From: Geodermatophilus pulveris
GTDB lineage: Bacteria; Actinomycetota; Actinomycetes; Mycobacteriales; Geodermatophilaceae
Direction of reading: 5' to 3'
Length of the DNA stretch: 64,000 nt
Assembly: GCF_900188375.1 (NCBI RefSeq)
Contig: NZ_FZOO01000003.1
Coordinates: 124,001 to 188,000, forward strand
The notes beneath the pieces were generated by a model. It had not been told where the DNA came from and did no database searches. It saw nothing but the letters and a program-made list of their open reading frames with translations. The number at the start of each line of letters is the position of its first letter. The stretch's first letter is position 1. Positions 43,864 to 52,866 of this stretch are shown here, piece after piece. Position numbers and translations under genes: made by a program.

Positions 43864-44888
43864 TCGCACCAAGTCGCATGGGTGGCGCCTGGCCATCCGA
43901 CCTTCCTGCGGAGTTTGCTGGACAATACGCTGCACTAACGGCCCGCGTTGCCGCTTCCGGGCTGTACGTTCATGAGGTAGAAGAGTTCCACATCGCCGCC
44001 CACGCCTATATGATCGTACGCGCACCCCTCGGAATTCAGCAAGATTACGGCACGCTAACGACCGCAGAATCACGCAATCTCGTCCGAAAGGTCAGATTAG
44101 ACGACGGAACCATCGCCGTTCTAAAGGTCATCGGGAACGTCCGCGAGCCGGGCGAGGGGGAGACCCTGCAACTATGGCGTGACCGAGGGCTTCCCTGTGT
44201 AGAGCCTCTGGACTGGGGCTGTCTGCGGGTGCAAGGTCCAAATGGCCGGCGAGCAGCGGCTAGTTGGATTCTCACGCGCTTCGTGGCGGGTACGAGCTTG
44301 CAGATGCAGTCCTCAGCGCCCGGGACCGTCGTACGAAGTCTTGTCGCCTGGATCCGTCAGTTTCATATCTCGGACGCTGCAACAGTAAGCGGACGACCGT
44401 GGCATCATCGACTTGACGGGCACCTGCGCCAGATCCAGCCGCTTATCCGGTCTGCGGGTCTGTCCGAACCACCACATTGGCAGGAGAAGTTGTTACGGCT
44501 GAGTCAGGCCGGCAGCGCTGTCCTTCACGGCGACCCTGCAGGTAGCAATGTACTTGTCGCGGGCGACGACTTCGTCCTGCTGGACCCACCCGGAGCGCTT
44601 CGAGGCATGCCGGAAGCAGATGTAGCGCAGATGTGCTGGCATGTGGGGGGTGTGGCTGGCGTCTCATCTATGATCAATGTTGCCTGCGACGTGAACCGGA
44701 GGCTGAATCCGGACGCAGTAGCCGCCTTCGCGAGCTTCAATCTTCTTGTCTGGGCCGGCTACGAGCTTGCTGGGCACTACCATCCCGAGAAAGTTGATGC
44801 TACGGATGCTGCGAGCCTCGCCCGGGACCGGTCCCAAGCGCTTCTAGATGACGCGGCCGTGTTGCTGCAGGAGTATCGACTGCCATAA
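43860..44888 (+). CDS. APH-fold kinase (aminoglycoside/hydroxyl phosphotransferase-like)
   Basis: 342 aa from TTG 43860 (overlapping the upstream stop) or ATG 43878. Protein-kinase-like fold: ATP-binding Lys in DDGTIAVLKVIG, catalytic loop HGDPAGSNVLV, metal Asp in FVLLDPPGAL. The N-terminal region (HAYMIVRAPLGIQQDYG) differs from known resistance enzymes, so the substrate is open. It sits between a membrane protein and a glycosidase-like protein. Confidence 0.82.
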   Translation: MIAPSRMGGAWPSDLPAEFAGQYAALTARVAASGLYVHEVEEFHIAAHAYMIVRAPLGIQQDYGTLTTAESRNLVRKVRLDDGTIAVLKVIGNVREPGEGETLQLWRDRGLPCVEPLDWGCLRVQGPNGRRAAASWILTRFVAGTSLQMQSSAPGTVVRSLVAWIRQFHISDAATVSGRPWHHRLDGHLRQIQPLIRSAGLSEPPHWQEKLLRLSQAGSAVLHGDPAGSNVLVAGDDFVLLDPPGALRGMPEADVAQMCWHVGGVAGVSSMINVACDVNRRLNPDAVAAFASFNLLVWAGYELAGHYHPEKVDATDAASLARDRSQALLDDAAVLLQEYRLP

Positions 44889-44912
44889 GTCGAGCGGAGA
44901 GGGGGTATCGCT

Positions 44913-46496
44913 GTGGGATCAACTGAGGCATGCGAAATCAGCCGCACTAAAGTAGAAACGGCGCTCGGAACGGTAAGCATCGCAAGTGACGAGAAGTTTG
45001 TCTCGATCGAGTCATCGCCGCTACTGCTGCCTGAGCGCCACGAGTCGCCGACTTCCGTGCTGCTTAGGCTCGCGGGGGTGGAGGACGTTCGTTGCCTCGG
45101 TGACGCCGGGCCGGTACTCGCTTCCGCAGTGAACATGGAGAACGTCGGCAACCCAGAACTGCGAAGGTACGAAGCGGTGTTCGGCAGGGACGCTCTATAT
45201 ACGGCGGAGTTCCTCTCGCAACAATATCCTCAGCTTGAGGCGGGCACCGTGCGTCATCTCGCTGCCTATCAGTCCGAGGGCGCTGACTCTCGCAGCATGT
45301 CCTCGCGCGGTAAGGTCCCCAACCACATTCGCCCCCCGGATGACCCCCTGGCGGTCCGGTTGACTGCTGAGACAGGAAGGCGTTGGCCGTGGTACGGCGC
45401 AAGCGACACTACGGTCCAGTTCCTGCTTGCACTATGTCGTGTCCTGACCCGCGGTCCAGAGCTCTTCCACGAACTCGTGGTTTATCCGCCTGGTCACGAA
45501 AAGGCGGGAGTAAACGTCCGCTGGGATGACGCGCCGCGCAAGCTCGGAGGCGTTGCCCTAGACGCTGGCAGGTGGCTGCTTGGGGAGCTGGGAAGGGGTC
45601 CCCATGAGGACCTCTTGTGGGTTCCACTCAATCGTAAGGACTCATTTACGGTGTGGACTGATTCGCCGAATGCCTTCCACCACCGCAGCGGGCGGCTCGC
45701 TTCGGTACCAGTTGCACCCGTGCAACTGCAGGGACAGGTGTACGACGCCTTGGTGGCCTTAGCCCAGGTCTGTTACGCGCACGACATTCACGGACAGCTC
45801 CCTGAGGCCCTTTCAGCACACGCAGAGCGATTGCGCGTGGCCCTGCCGGAGCTCTTCGCGGTTTCCGACGAGCGTGGGACTTTCATGGCTAGCGCTCTGG
45901 ATTCCCGACCTCCTAAACCCTCGCCGATGGCCGTCCGGACGGTGAATATGGGGTTCCTGCTTGACTCGGAAGTCCTGGCAGGTTCGGAGCTGCAGGCGCT
46001 TCGCGAGGTCATCGTGGAGCAGTTGTTCACGGCCACAATGCTCTCGCCCTTCGGGATTGTCGGGCGGGCTCGAGACGAAGTTCGATTCGAGAAGTTTGAT
46101 TACCATGCTCAAGTATGGGGTTTCGCGGTCCATAAGGTTGCGAACGGACTCAGGCGCTCCGGCTATCCGGCGCTAGCCCGCGAGCTGGACCGGCGCGTCC
46201 TGCTCCAAGCGCGCGACGGGCTGTTGCCGGAGAACGTGGGGGCTGGCCCTGAAGATGAGCTGCAGTACTGCCAGCACGTGCTGACTGTACGTCGCCAGGC
46301 AGCTGACGGGTCCGACACGACAACGGTGAAGGAACGCCCTCCTGCGCCATATGCGGCCTGGACTGCGGGTGCCATACTCGAGATTGAAGCGCAGCTCGCC
46401 GCCCCTCAGGCTGACGAAGGGCCAGTTCTGGCAAGGCCCGAGCATTCGCACGCCAGCACCTTCGAGCGGCGCATCCTGGACGGCCTGACGAGCTGA
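44913..46496 (+). CDS. Glycogen-debranching-enzyme-like (alpha/alpha)6 glycosidase
   Basis: 527 aa. The pattern RRYEAVFGRDALYTAEFLSQQYPQLEAGTVRHLAAYQ, followed by KVPNHIRPPDDPLA and WPWYGASDTTVQFLLALC, is like the C-terminal catalytic module of amylo-alpha-1,6-glucosidase/GDE-type enzymes. The family N-terminal glucanotransferase part is absent, as in short bacterial forms. Third gene of the cassette, 24 bases after the kinase. Substrate unknown; a sugar phosphorylated by the adjacent kinase is possible. Confidence 0.75.
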   Translation: MGSTEACEISRTKVETALGTVSIASDEKFVSIESSPLLLPERHESPTSVLLRLAGVEDVRCLGDAGPVLASAVNMENVGNPELRRYEAVFGRDALYTAEFLSQQYPQLEAGTVRHLAAYQSEGADSRSMSSRGKVPNHIRPPDDPLAVRLTAETGRRWPWYGASDTTVQFLLALCRVLTRGPELFHELVVYPPGHEKAGVNVRWDDAPRKLGGVALDAGRWLLGELGRGPHEDLLWVPLNRKDSFTVWTDSPNAFHHRSGRLASVPVAPVQLQGQVYDALVALAQVCYAHDIHGQLPEALSAHAERLRVALPELFAVSDERGTFMASALDSRPPKPSPMAVRTVNMGFLLDSEVLAGSELQALREVIVEQLFTATMLSPFGIVGRARDEVRFEKFDYHAQVWGFAVHKVANGLRRSGYPALARELDRRVLLQARDGLLPENVGAGPEDELQYCQHVLTVRRQAADGSDTTTVKERPPAPYAAWTAGAILEIEAQLAAPQADEGPVLARPEHSHASTFERRILDGLTS

Positions 46497-47131
46497 CTTT
46501 CTCGGCTGATGCTGGCCTGCGCCGCAACTCACGCCCCAACGCGACACTTCGGGGTCAAGGCATGTGGCGGGGTGTGTGACGGCGTGCCCCGTCAGACGGT
46601 TCGGCGCCTACCAACGTGTCCCATGGTGGGCGCTAGGGGCGACCTCGCGACACGGCTGGACCACCGACGACCTGCAGCCCTGTCCCGCAAGCGGAACCCC
46701 AACCGGGAACACCGCAGGACAGAGCACGTGCCCCTCGACCACCGTCCCATAAGACCCGCCCGATAAAGCTTCCCACACGGGGAGGACAACCGGGACGCCC
46801 TGCGAGCCGGTCGCAGCCTCGTCGTCTGGCTGCCGCTCGACATCCGCGCCACCGAGTCGCAGGAGGCCGGTGACTCGAGCCAGGGACTCCGGCGCTGTTC
46901 GTCATCCGCCCCTGCAACTCGCAGCAAAGCGATCAGTTCGCAGTCGGCAATCGCCGTGAACAATCAACGACGTGACGTCCGCTGCCTCTTCGCGCCCGCC
47001 ACTCCAGCCTTTCTCGGACAAGCTCAGGTCTTCACCAGCAAACGGCACGCATGCTACCTTCGGAGGTAGGTCGGGCCCCGCTTCGCGGGGCCCGTCGCCG
47101 TTTCTAGGGGTGACTTGTTGGTCATTGTCGG
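46497..47131. other. Non-coding region before the relaxase, candidate oriT
   Basis: 635 bases without a supported gene (a broken coding-like fragment may lie at 46780-46970). It ends in two tandem hairpins right before the relaxase start: CTACCT-TCGG-AGGTAG (47054-47069) and GGGCCCCGC-TTC-GCGGGGCCC (47073-47093). MobF relaxase genes commonly sit next to their nic site, so this is the best place for oriT. No nic consensus could be fixed. Confidence 0.4.
47073..47093 (+). terminator. Strong GC hairpin upstream of the relaxase
   Basis: GGGCCCCGC (47073-47081), loop TTC, GCGGGGCCC (47085-47093); perfect 9-bp stem followed by a short T-containing stretch. It could end transcription of the upstream cassette or be part of the relaxase regulatory or oriT region. 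Confidence 0.5.
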
Positions 47132-50100
47132 GTGGCGTTGAGAATGCATGGCGGGATGAAAATCTACGCCGGCTCGCCGGCGGCTGCCCGCCACTACTTG
47201 GAGGCCGACCGGGGCCGGGCGGATGACTACTACCTCACCGAGAGCGCCGGGGTTGCCCGCCGGTTCGCCGTCATCGGAGGGCGGGTGAGCGAGCTGGCGC
47301 CGCTGACCGGTGACGCCTACGAGACGTGGGTGGCCGGCTGCGACCCGGGCACTGGGGAGCCGCGGGGGCAGCTGCGCGGCGACGGGCGTGCGGTGCGGTT
47401 CGTCGAGGTGGTGGTCAACGGCCCGAAGACGTGGTCGCTGGCCGCGGCGCTGCACCCAGACATCGCGGCGGCGTACGACGCGGCCCAGGCGCGGGCGGCC
47501 GAGCAGATCATCGGCTGGGTGGGGCAGCACGCCACCACCCGCGTCGGTCCGCGCGGCGGGCAGGTGCAGGTGCCGGTCGAGGTGGCCGAGGCGGTGACGG
47601 TGGCGCACTACACGTCGCGGGCCGGGGATCCGCACCGCCATCTGCACCTGCAAGTCAACGCCCGGGTGTTCGCGGCCGGCAAATGGCGCGGCCTGCACAC
47701 CGTCGGCGTCCGCGACTCCCTCGCCGCAATCAACGGTATCGGGCACGCCGCGATCGCCTGCGACCCACAATTCCGGGCCGCGCTCGCCGCCCACGGGTAC
47801 GTGTTGAATGTCGACGGGGAGATCCGGCAGCTGGCGGATCTCGTGGGCGCCTTCAGCGCAAGAGCCGCGCAGATCGCCCGGAACATCGACACCTATGAAC
47901 GGGAATGGACCGCGGCGCATCCCGGCGAACACCCCGGCCCGGCGTTGCGCCGCGCCTGGGACGCCAGAGCGTGGGCAGCCGGCCGCCCCGACAAGGTCAC
48001 CCCCCAATCCGGCGAGGACCTCACCGCCCGTTGGCTGGCCGAGCTGACCGACCTTGGGTATCGGGACCGCGACCGGCCGGTGGACCTGGCACCCACGCTG
48101 GTCGGTGCACTGGACCGCGACGGGGCGGTCGACCGGGTGCTGACACGGCTGGCCGCCGGCCGCTCGGCGTGGAACGCCGCCGACGTCCGGGGCGAAGTCG
48201 AGCAGCTGATCGCCGCCGCCGGCGTCGTGGCGGAGCCAGCGGTGCGCATTGAGCTGGCCGAAGACCTCACTGCCCGCACCCTGGTCCGGTGCGTGCCGCT
48301 GCTAGACCGCAACGGCGTGCCCGAGCACATCCGGGCGTTGACATGCCAGCAGGTGCTCGATGTCGAGGCCGACCTCACCGCCCGCCTCGCCGCTCGCGCC
48401 ACCGAGCGCCCCGCCCGCGTCACGGACACTGCCCCGGCACCGCCGGTCGACGCCGCAGCCGGTGCCACCCGGCTGGACCCCGGACAGGCCGCGGCGGCCG
48501 CCGCGCTCGCCGGCCAGCGGCGCCTGGTGGTGATCGAGGGCGTGGCCGGCGCCGGGAAGACCACCACGCTGGCCGCGGCCAGGACTCTGCTCGCCGAGCA
48601 GGGCCGCCGGCTGGTGGTCGTCACCCCGACGCTGAAGGCGGCCAAGGTCGCCGCCGCCGAGGTCGGCGCGGTCGCCGGGTCAGCGGCCCGGCTGGCCTTC
48701 GAGTACGGCTGGCGCTGGAACGACGACGGCGCCTGGACCCGCCTCGCCGTCGGCCACCCCGACCCGATCACCGGCCGCGCCTACGCCGGACCGGCCGACG
48801 GCGCGCGGCTGCGGGCCGGTGACCTGCTCGTCGTGGACGAGGCGGGCATGCTCGATCAGGACACCGCCCGAGCCCTGCTGACGATTGCCGACGAGCGCCA
48901 GGTACATGTGGCCCTGCTCGGTGACCGGCATCAGCTCGCCGCGGTCGGCCGCGGCGGCGTCCTCGACCTCGCTGCGGCGCAGGTCGACCCGACCGGGCAC
49001 CTGACCCTCAAGGCGGTGCACCGCTTCACCCGCATCGATACCACCGGCCGCAGCACTCCGGACACCGACTACGCCGACCTGACCCTCGCGATGCGGACCG
49101 GTGAGAACTCCGGCACGGTGTTCGACGCGCTGCTGGCCCGCGGGCAGATCCGGCTGCACCCCGACGACGAGGTGCTGCAGAAGGCGCTCGCGGCCGCCGC
49201 GGCCGACGGCCTGCTCACGGGCGAGCGCGTGGCCGTGGTAGTCGCTACCCGTGGGCAGGCCGCCGCCCTCAGCACCGCCATCCGGGACCGGCTCGTCACC
49301 GACGGCCGGGTCGATGACCGGCGCGTGGTGGTCACCGGGGCCGGGCAGCGGATCGGCGTCGGCGACCGGATCGCCACCCGTCGCAACGATCGCGACCTCC
49401 GGGTTGCCAACCGGGACACGTGGGTCGTCACCGCGGTCGGCCGCAACGGCGGGCTGCTCGTCACCCCCGACGGCACACCGCATGTCACCCCCGACGGCGG
49501 CGTGTCACCCGCTGTCACTCCCGCCGTCCCCCCGGCCCACACAGCGGCGCGGGTGCTGCCGGCGAACTACGTCACCGCGCACGTGGAACTGGCCTACGCC
49601 ACCACCGCGCACGGCACCCAAGGCGACACCGTGACCGCCGCCCACCTGGTCGTCGGCGAGGACACCGGCGCGGCCGCGGCCTACGTCGGGATGACCCGCG
49701 GCAGGGAAGCCAACACCGCCCACCTCGTCGCGACCGACCCCGCTGAGGCGCGCGAGCAGTGGATCGCCGTCTTCGCCCGCGACCGCGCCGACCTCGGCCC
49801 CGCGCACGCCGCCGAACTCGCGGCCGCCGAGGCCGCCCGCTACGCCCAACCGCCCCCGCTGGAGCAGGCGCTCGCCGACCTGCACTCCGCCTGGACGGCC
49901 GAGCAGCGCTGCCTGGATCGGCTCGCCCACCACGTGGCGCGCCGGGACGCGCTGCACCAGATCGTCGCGCTCGAGTCCGCCCACGCCGACCGGGCCGCCG
50001 CGCTGGAAGCCCGGTACGAGCAAACGGGCATAGACGCCCGCCATGCCACCGCGCGGGCCGACGCCAGCGGCGCGGCCGTCACCGCCGAGACCGACCGGAT

Positions 50101-50815
50101 CCGCGACACCCTCCTCGACGCCTGGGACACCGGACGGGACGCCGCCCGCCAGGCCGCGCAGGTCGTGCTCGACGGTCCCGGCCGCCTCCGACTCCGGCGA
50201 GCGGCGGTGAACCGGGCCGGCGAGCAGCTGGTCGACTGGGCGGACACCTGGCGGCCCTACCTGCCGGCCATGCCCACCGACCCACAGCAGATCGCCCGCC
50301 TGGCCGACCGCTCCCACGACCGACCGCGGCTGTGGACCGCCTTCGACTCTCACGCCCGCCACCACGCCCAACACGCGCACCCCGAGCACGCCCAGCTGCG
50401 CGCGACCGCGGCCACCACCCAGGAGGCCCACCGGCACGCCGGGGCCGCGCTGACCCACGCCCGCCGTCAGCACGAGGAGCGGCTCGCCCGCTTCGGACGC
50501 CTCGCCTGGACCCCCGACCCGGCGGAGCGGCTGGCCGACACCGACCGGGACATCGCCGCCTCCCACACCGAACTGGCCGCCGTCCGCGCCCGCATCGCGC
50601 GCCTGACGGCCGAGCCGGCTCTCCTCGCCCAACCGGCCGATCAGCTAGCCAGAGAGCGTGACCGCTGGCGTGCCCGCCACGACCCCGCGCCCGCCGCCAC
50701 CCGGCCACCCGCCCCCCGGTCGGCGCCATCTCAGCCGGGCGTCCGGTCGCCGCGCCCCGAGGACATCCGACGCCTCGTACGACATCCCGGCCCGGGCCTG
50801 GGGATGCCCCGGTGA
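47132..50815 (+). CDS. MobF-family conjugative relaxase/helicase (TraA/TrwC-like)
   Basis: 1227 aa. Relaxase domain: catalytic tyrosines in RADDYYLTE near residue 33, the three-His metal motif in PHRHLHLQVNAR near residue 168. A RecD-like helicase follows with Walker A VIEGVAGAGKTTTLAAA and Walker B LLVVDEAGMLDQ, and a late helicase motif YATTAHGTQGDTV. The C-terminal third is a coiled Arg-rich tail. It nicks and unwinds the element for transfer. No coupling protein or type IV secretion genes accompany it. Starts at GTG 47132; ATG 47144 or 47156 are alternatives. Confidence 0.9.
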   Translation: MALRMHGGMKIYAGSPAAARHYLEADRGRADDYYLTESAGVARRFAVIGGRVSELAPLTGDAYETWVAGCDPGTGEPRGQLRGDGRAVRFVEVVVNGPKTWSLAAALHPDIAAAYDAAQARAAEQIIGWVGQHATTRVGPRGGQVQVPVEVAEAVTVAHYTSRAGDPHRHLHLQVNARVFAAGKWRGLHTVGVRDSLAAINGIGHAAIACDPQFRAALAAHGYVLNVDGEIRQLADLVGAFSARAAQIARNIDTYEREWTAAHPGEHPGPALRRAWDARAWAAGRPDKVTPQSGEDLTARWLAELTDLGYRDRDRPVDLAPTLVGALDRDGAVDRVLTRLAAGRSAWNAADVRGEVEQLIAAAGVVAEPAVRIELAEDLTARTLVRCVPLLDRNGVPEHIRALTCQQVLDVEADLTARLAARATERPARVTDTAPAPPVDAAAGATRLDPGQAAAAAALAGQRRLVVIEGVAGAGKTTTLAAARTLLAEQGRRLVVVTPTLKAAKVAAAEVGAVAGSAARLAFEYGWRWNDDGAWTRLAVGHPDPITGRAYAGPADGARLRAGDLLVVDEAGMLDQDTARALLTIADERQVHVALLGDRHQLAAVGRGGVLDLAAAQVDPTGHLTLKAVHRFTRIDTTGRSTPDTDYADLTLAMRTGENSGTVFDALLARGQIRLHPDDEVLQKALAAAAADGLLTGERVAVVVATRGQAAALSTAIRDRLVTDGRVDDRRVVVTGAGQRIGVGDRIATRRNDRDLRVANRDTWVVTAVGRNGGLLVTPDGTPHVTPDGGVSPAVTPAVPPAHTAARVLPANYVTAHVELAYATTAHGTQGDTVTAAHLVVGEDTGAAAAYVGMTRGREANTAHLVATDPAEAREQWIAVFARDRADLGPAHAAELAAAEAARYAQPPPLEQALADLHSAWTAEQRCLDRLAHHVARRDALHQIVALESAHADRAAALEARYEQTGIDARHATARADASGAAVTAETDRIRDTLLDAWDTGRDAARQAAQVVLDGPGRLRLRRAAVNRAGEQLVDWADTWRPYLPAMPTDPQQIARLADRSHDRPRLWTAFDSHARHHAQHAHPEHAQLRATAATTQEAHRHAGAALTHARRQHEERLARFGRLAWTPDPAERLADTDRDIAASHTELAAVRARIARLTAEPALLAQPADQLARERDRWRARHDPAPAATRPPAPRSAPSQPGVRSPRPEDIRRLVRHPGPGLGMPR

Positions 50816-50934
50816 ATCCCCAAGAAGACGGGAGCCGGGAGACAAGGGCCATGCGCGGTGTCAGCGTTCGGGTCACAGACGAGCCGAGACTGCGCTGGCC
50901 AGAGCCAGATACACGACCAGGGAGGCGATGAGCG

Positions 50935-52044
50935 GTGGCGTCGATCGCGAGGCGGCCCGATGGCACGTACCGGCCGCGGTACCGGGATGACAACGGCAAG
51001 GAGCACGCCCGCCACTTCAAGCGAAAGGTCGACGCCCAGCGGTGGCTCGACGAGCAGACGGCGGCGTTGGTGCGCGGTGACTGGGTTGACCCGAAGAGGG
51101 GCCGGAGCACCTTCCGTGCCTATGTCGAGACGTGGCTGCCGGCGCAGCCGCTGCGGGACTCGTCCCGCCGGGCCTACGACTCCTATCTGCGGAATCACTT
51201 GCTGCCCGCGTTCGGGGACAAGCGGCTGTCGGCAGTCACGCGAACTCAGGTGCTCGCATTCCGTCGCGGGCTCGAGGCGAAGCTGTCGCCGACGACCAGT
51301 CGGCAGATGATGGCCTTGCTCGCTGGCATCTTCGCCGACGCCGTCGAGGACGGGTTCCTCGCCAAGTCACCGTGCCGGGACACCGTTCCTCCTCGGCCGC
51401 ACCGGGAGAAGGTCGTCCCCTTGACGGTCGAGCAGGTCGCGGCCTTGGTCGACGCGGCGCCCGACCGGTACCGCGCCCTCGTCGTCCTGGGCGCCGGCTG
51501 TGGCCTGCGGCTCGGCGAGGCGCTGGGCCTCAAGGTGAGCAGGGTCCGGTTCCTGGAACGCGAGCTGGACGTCGTCGAGCAGTTGACGCTCATACCGGGG
51601 GCGCCGCCGAAGCTTGCACCGCCGAAGACCCGCGGCAGTATCCGCACGGTCCCGCTGGCCGACGTGGTCGCCTCGGCGCTGGCCGAGCACCTGGCGGGCT
51701 TCCCGGCCGGACCGGACGACCTCGTCTTCCGGTCACGCACCGGCGGCCCGATCTGGTCCAACACCTTCAACAACTCGGTGTGGCAGCCGCTCCGCAAGCG
51801 CGCTGGCCTCCCGACCGCGCGGTTCCACGACCTGCGGCACTTCACCGCCTCGGCGTTGATCCGCTTTGGGGAGTCGGTGAAGACCGTGGCGCACGTCCTG
51901 GGCCACGCGGACGAGACGGAGACCCTGCGGACCTACTCGCACCTGTGGCCCGACGCTGACACCCGAACTCGTGCTGCTGTCGACGCGGCATTCGCGCCAT
52001 CTGCGGACTCCGTGCGGACTGAGGGGGTCGTACACCGCCGCTGA
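50935..52044 (+). CDS. int: Tyrosine recombinase / phage-type integrase
   Basis: 369 aa. N-terminal arm-binding part (RRPDGTYRPRYRDDNGKEHARHFKRK), a SAM-like core-binding part, and the catalytic domain with Arg in GAGCGLRLGEALGLK, HDLRHFTASALI (HxxR), LGHADETETLRTYSHL (His and nucleophile Tyr). It integrates the element into cpaF; the gene ends 24 bases before the right core. The GTG start has AGGGAGG upstream; a 26-codon frame with a stop just before it (50851-50931) could be a leader but is weakly supported. Confidence 0.93.
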   Translation: MASIARRPDGTYRPRYRDDNGKEHARHFKRKVDAQRWLDEQTAALVRGDWVDPKRGRSTFRAYVETWLPAQPLRDSSRRAYDSYLRNHLLPAFGDKRLSAVTRTQVLAFRRGLEAKLSPTTSRQMMALLAGIFADAVEDGFLAKSPCRDTVPPRPHREKVVPLTVEQVAALVDAAPDRYRALVVLGAGCGLRLGEALGLKVSRVRFLERELDVVEQLTLIPGAPPKLAPPKTRGSIRTVPLADVVASALAEHLAGFPAGPDDLVFRSRTGGPIWSNTFNNSVWQPLRKRAGLPTARFHDLRHFTASALIRFGESVKTVAHVLGHADETETLRTYSHLWPDADTRTRAAVDAAFAPSADSVRTEGVVHRR

Positions 52045-52054
52045 CCTGCGCAGA
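52037..52054 (+). repeat. Terminal direct repeat, right (possible integrase arm site)
   Basis: GCCGCTGACCTGCGCAGA, 14 bases inside the right core. It differs by one base from the left copy at 25764-25781 and partly overlaps the integrase 3' end. Confidence 0.55.
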
Positions 52055-52068
52055 GAGGCCGGGAGCGT

Positions 52069-52080
52069 GTCATCCCGGAC
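52069..52080 (+). other. Right attachment core (attR)
   Basis: GTCATCCCGGAC, identical to 25737-25748 and again coding VIPD of CpaF in frame. The following bases (GTCACCCGG, then RRHMAVNIRKF) are normal cpaF sequence. Confidence 0.75.
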
Positions 52081-52866
52081 GTCACCCGGCGGCACATGGC
52101 GGTCAACATCCGCAAGTTCGTGCTGCAGGCGCACTCCCTCGACGAATTGGTCGCGCTGGGCACGCTGACGTCGCACGCGGCGCGGTTTCTGGAGGCCGCC
52201 GTCGTGTCCGGGCTCAACGTGCTGGTCGCCGGCGGTACCCAGGCCGGCAAGACGACGCTGCTCAACTGCCTGTGCGCGGCGATCCCGGCGCGGGAGCGGG
52301 TGATCACCTGCGAGGAGGTCTTCGAGCTGCGGGTGCCGCTGCCCGACGTGGTGGCGATGCAGACCCGCCAGCCCAACCTCGAGGGCGCCGGGGAGATCCC
52401 CCTGCGCCGGCTGGTCAAGGAGGCGCTGCGGATGCGGCCCTCGCGCATCGTCGTCGGCGAGGTGCGCCAGGAGGAGTGCCTCGACTTGCTCATCGCGCTC
52501 AACTCCGGCCTGCCGGGGATGTGCACCCTGCACGCCAACAGCGCCCGCGAGGCGGTCACCAAGATGTGCACCCTGCCGCTGCTGGCCGGGGAGAACATCG
52601 GGCACGCCTTCGTCGTCCCCACCGTGGCCGCCAGCGTCGACCTGGTCGTCCACGTGGGCAGCGACCCGGACGGGCGGCGCCGCGTGCGCGAGGTCGTCGC
52701 CGTCCCCGGTCGCGCCGAGGACGGCGTCATCGAGCTCGCCGACGTCTTCACCACCTCAGGGGGCCGCCTGGTACGCGCCGGCGGCTACCCGCCGCACCCC
52801 GAGCGCTTCGCCGCCCACGGCTTCGACCTGCCCGCGCTGCTCGACGACTCCCGGTGGAGGACATGA
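52069..52866 (+). pseudogene. cpaF: CpaF/TadA pilus-assembly ATPase, 3' half
   Basis: Catalytic half of CpaF: VIPDVTRRHMAVNIRKFVLQAHSLDEL, Walker A VAGGTQAGKTTLLNCL, acidic ICEEVFEL-type box (VITCEEVFELRVP), Walker B RPSRIVVGEVRQEE, His box GMCTLHANSAREA. Joined in frame to 25287-25748 it would give a 415-aa protein of normal size. As it stands it has no original start; an ATG at 52096 could give a 256-aa fragment with all ATPase motifs but no N-terminal domain. Coupled to tadB (ATGA). Confidence 0.88.

Larger units (their letters stand above)
25749..52080 (+). mobile_element. 26.3-kb integrative (mobilizable) element inserted in cpaF
   Basis: Bounded by the GTCATCCCGGAC direct repeats. It has a tyrosine integrase at the right end, a MobF relaxase and an excisionase-like HTH protein. 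No VirB4, coupling ATPase, FtsK/TraB or Rep protein was found, so transfer would need a helper. Cargo includes Fic, DUF6602, a PD-(D/E)XK candidate, an HTH-unknown protein and a kinase/glycosidase cassette. Several genes are decayed, so the element is old in parts, though the integrase, relaxase and both junctions look intact. Confidence 0.85.

Noticed and set aside
50851..50931. A 26-codon frame just before the integrase start
   Set aside because: It is in the same frame as int but ends at a TGA; it could be a leader peptide, but nothing beyond its position supports it.
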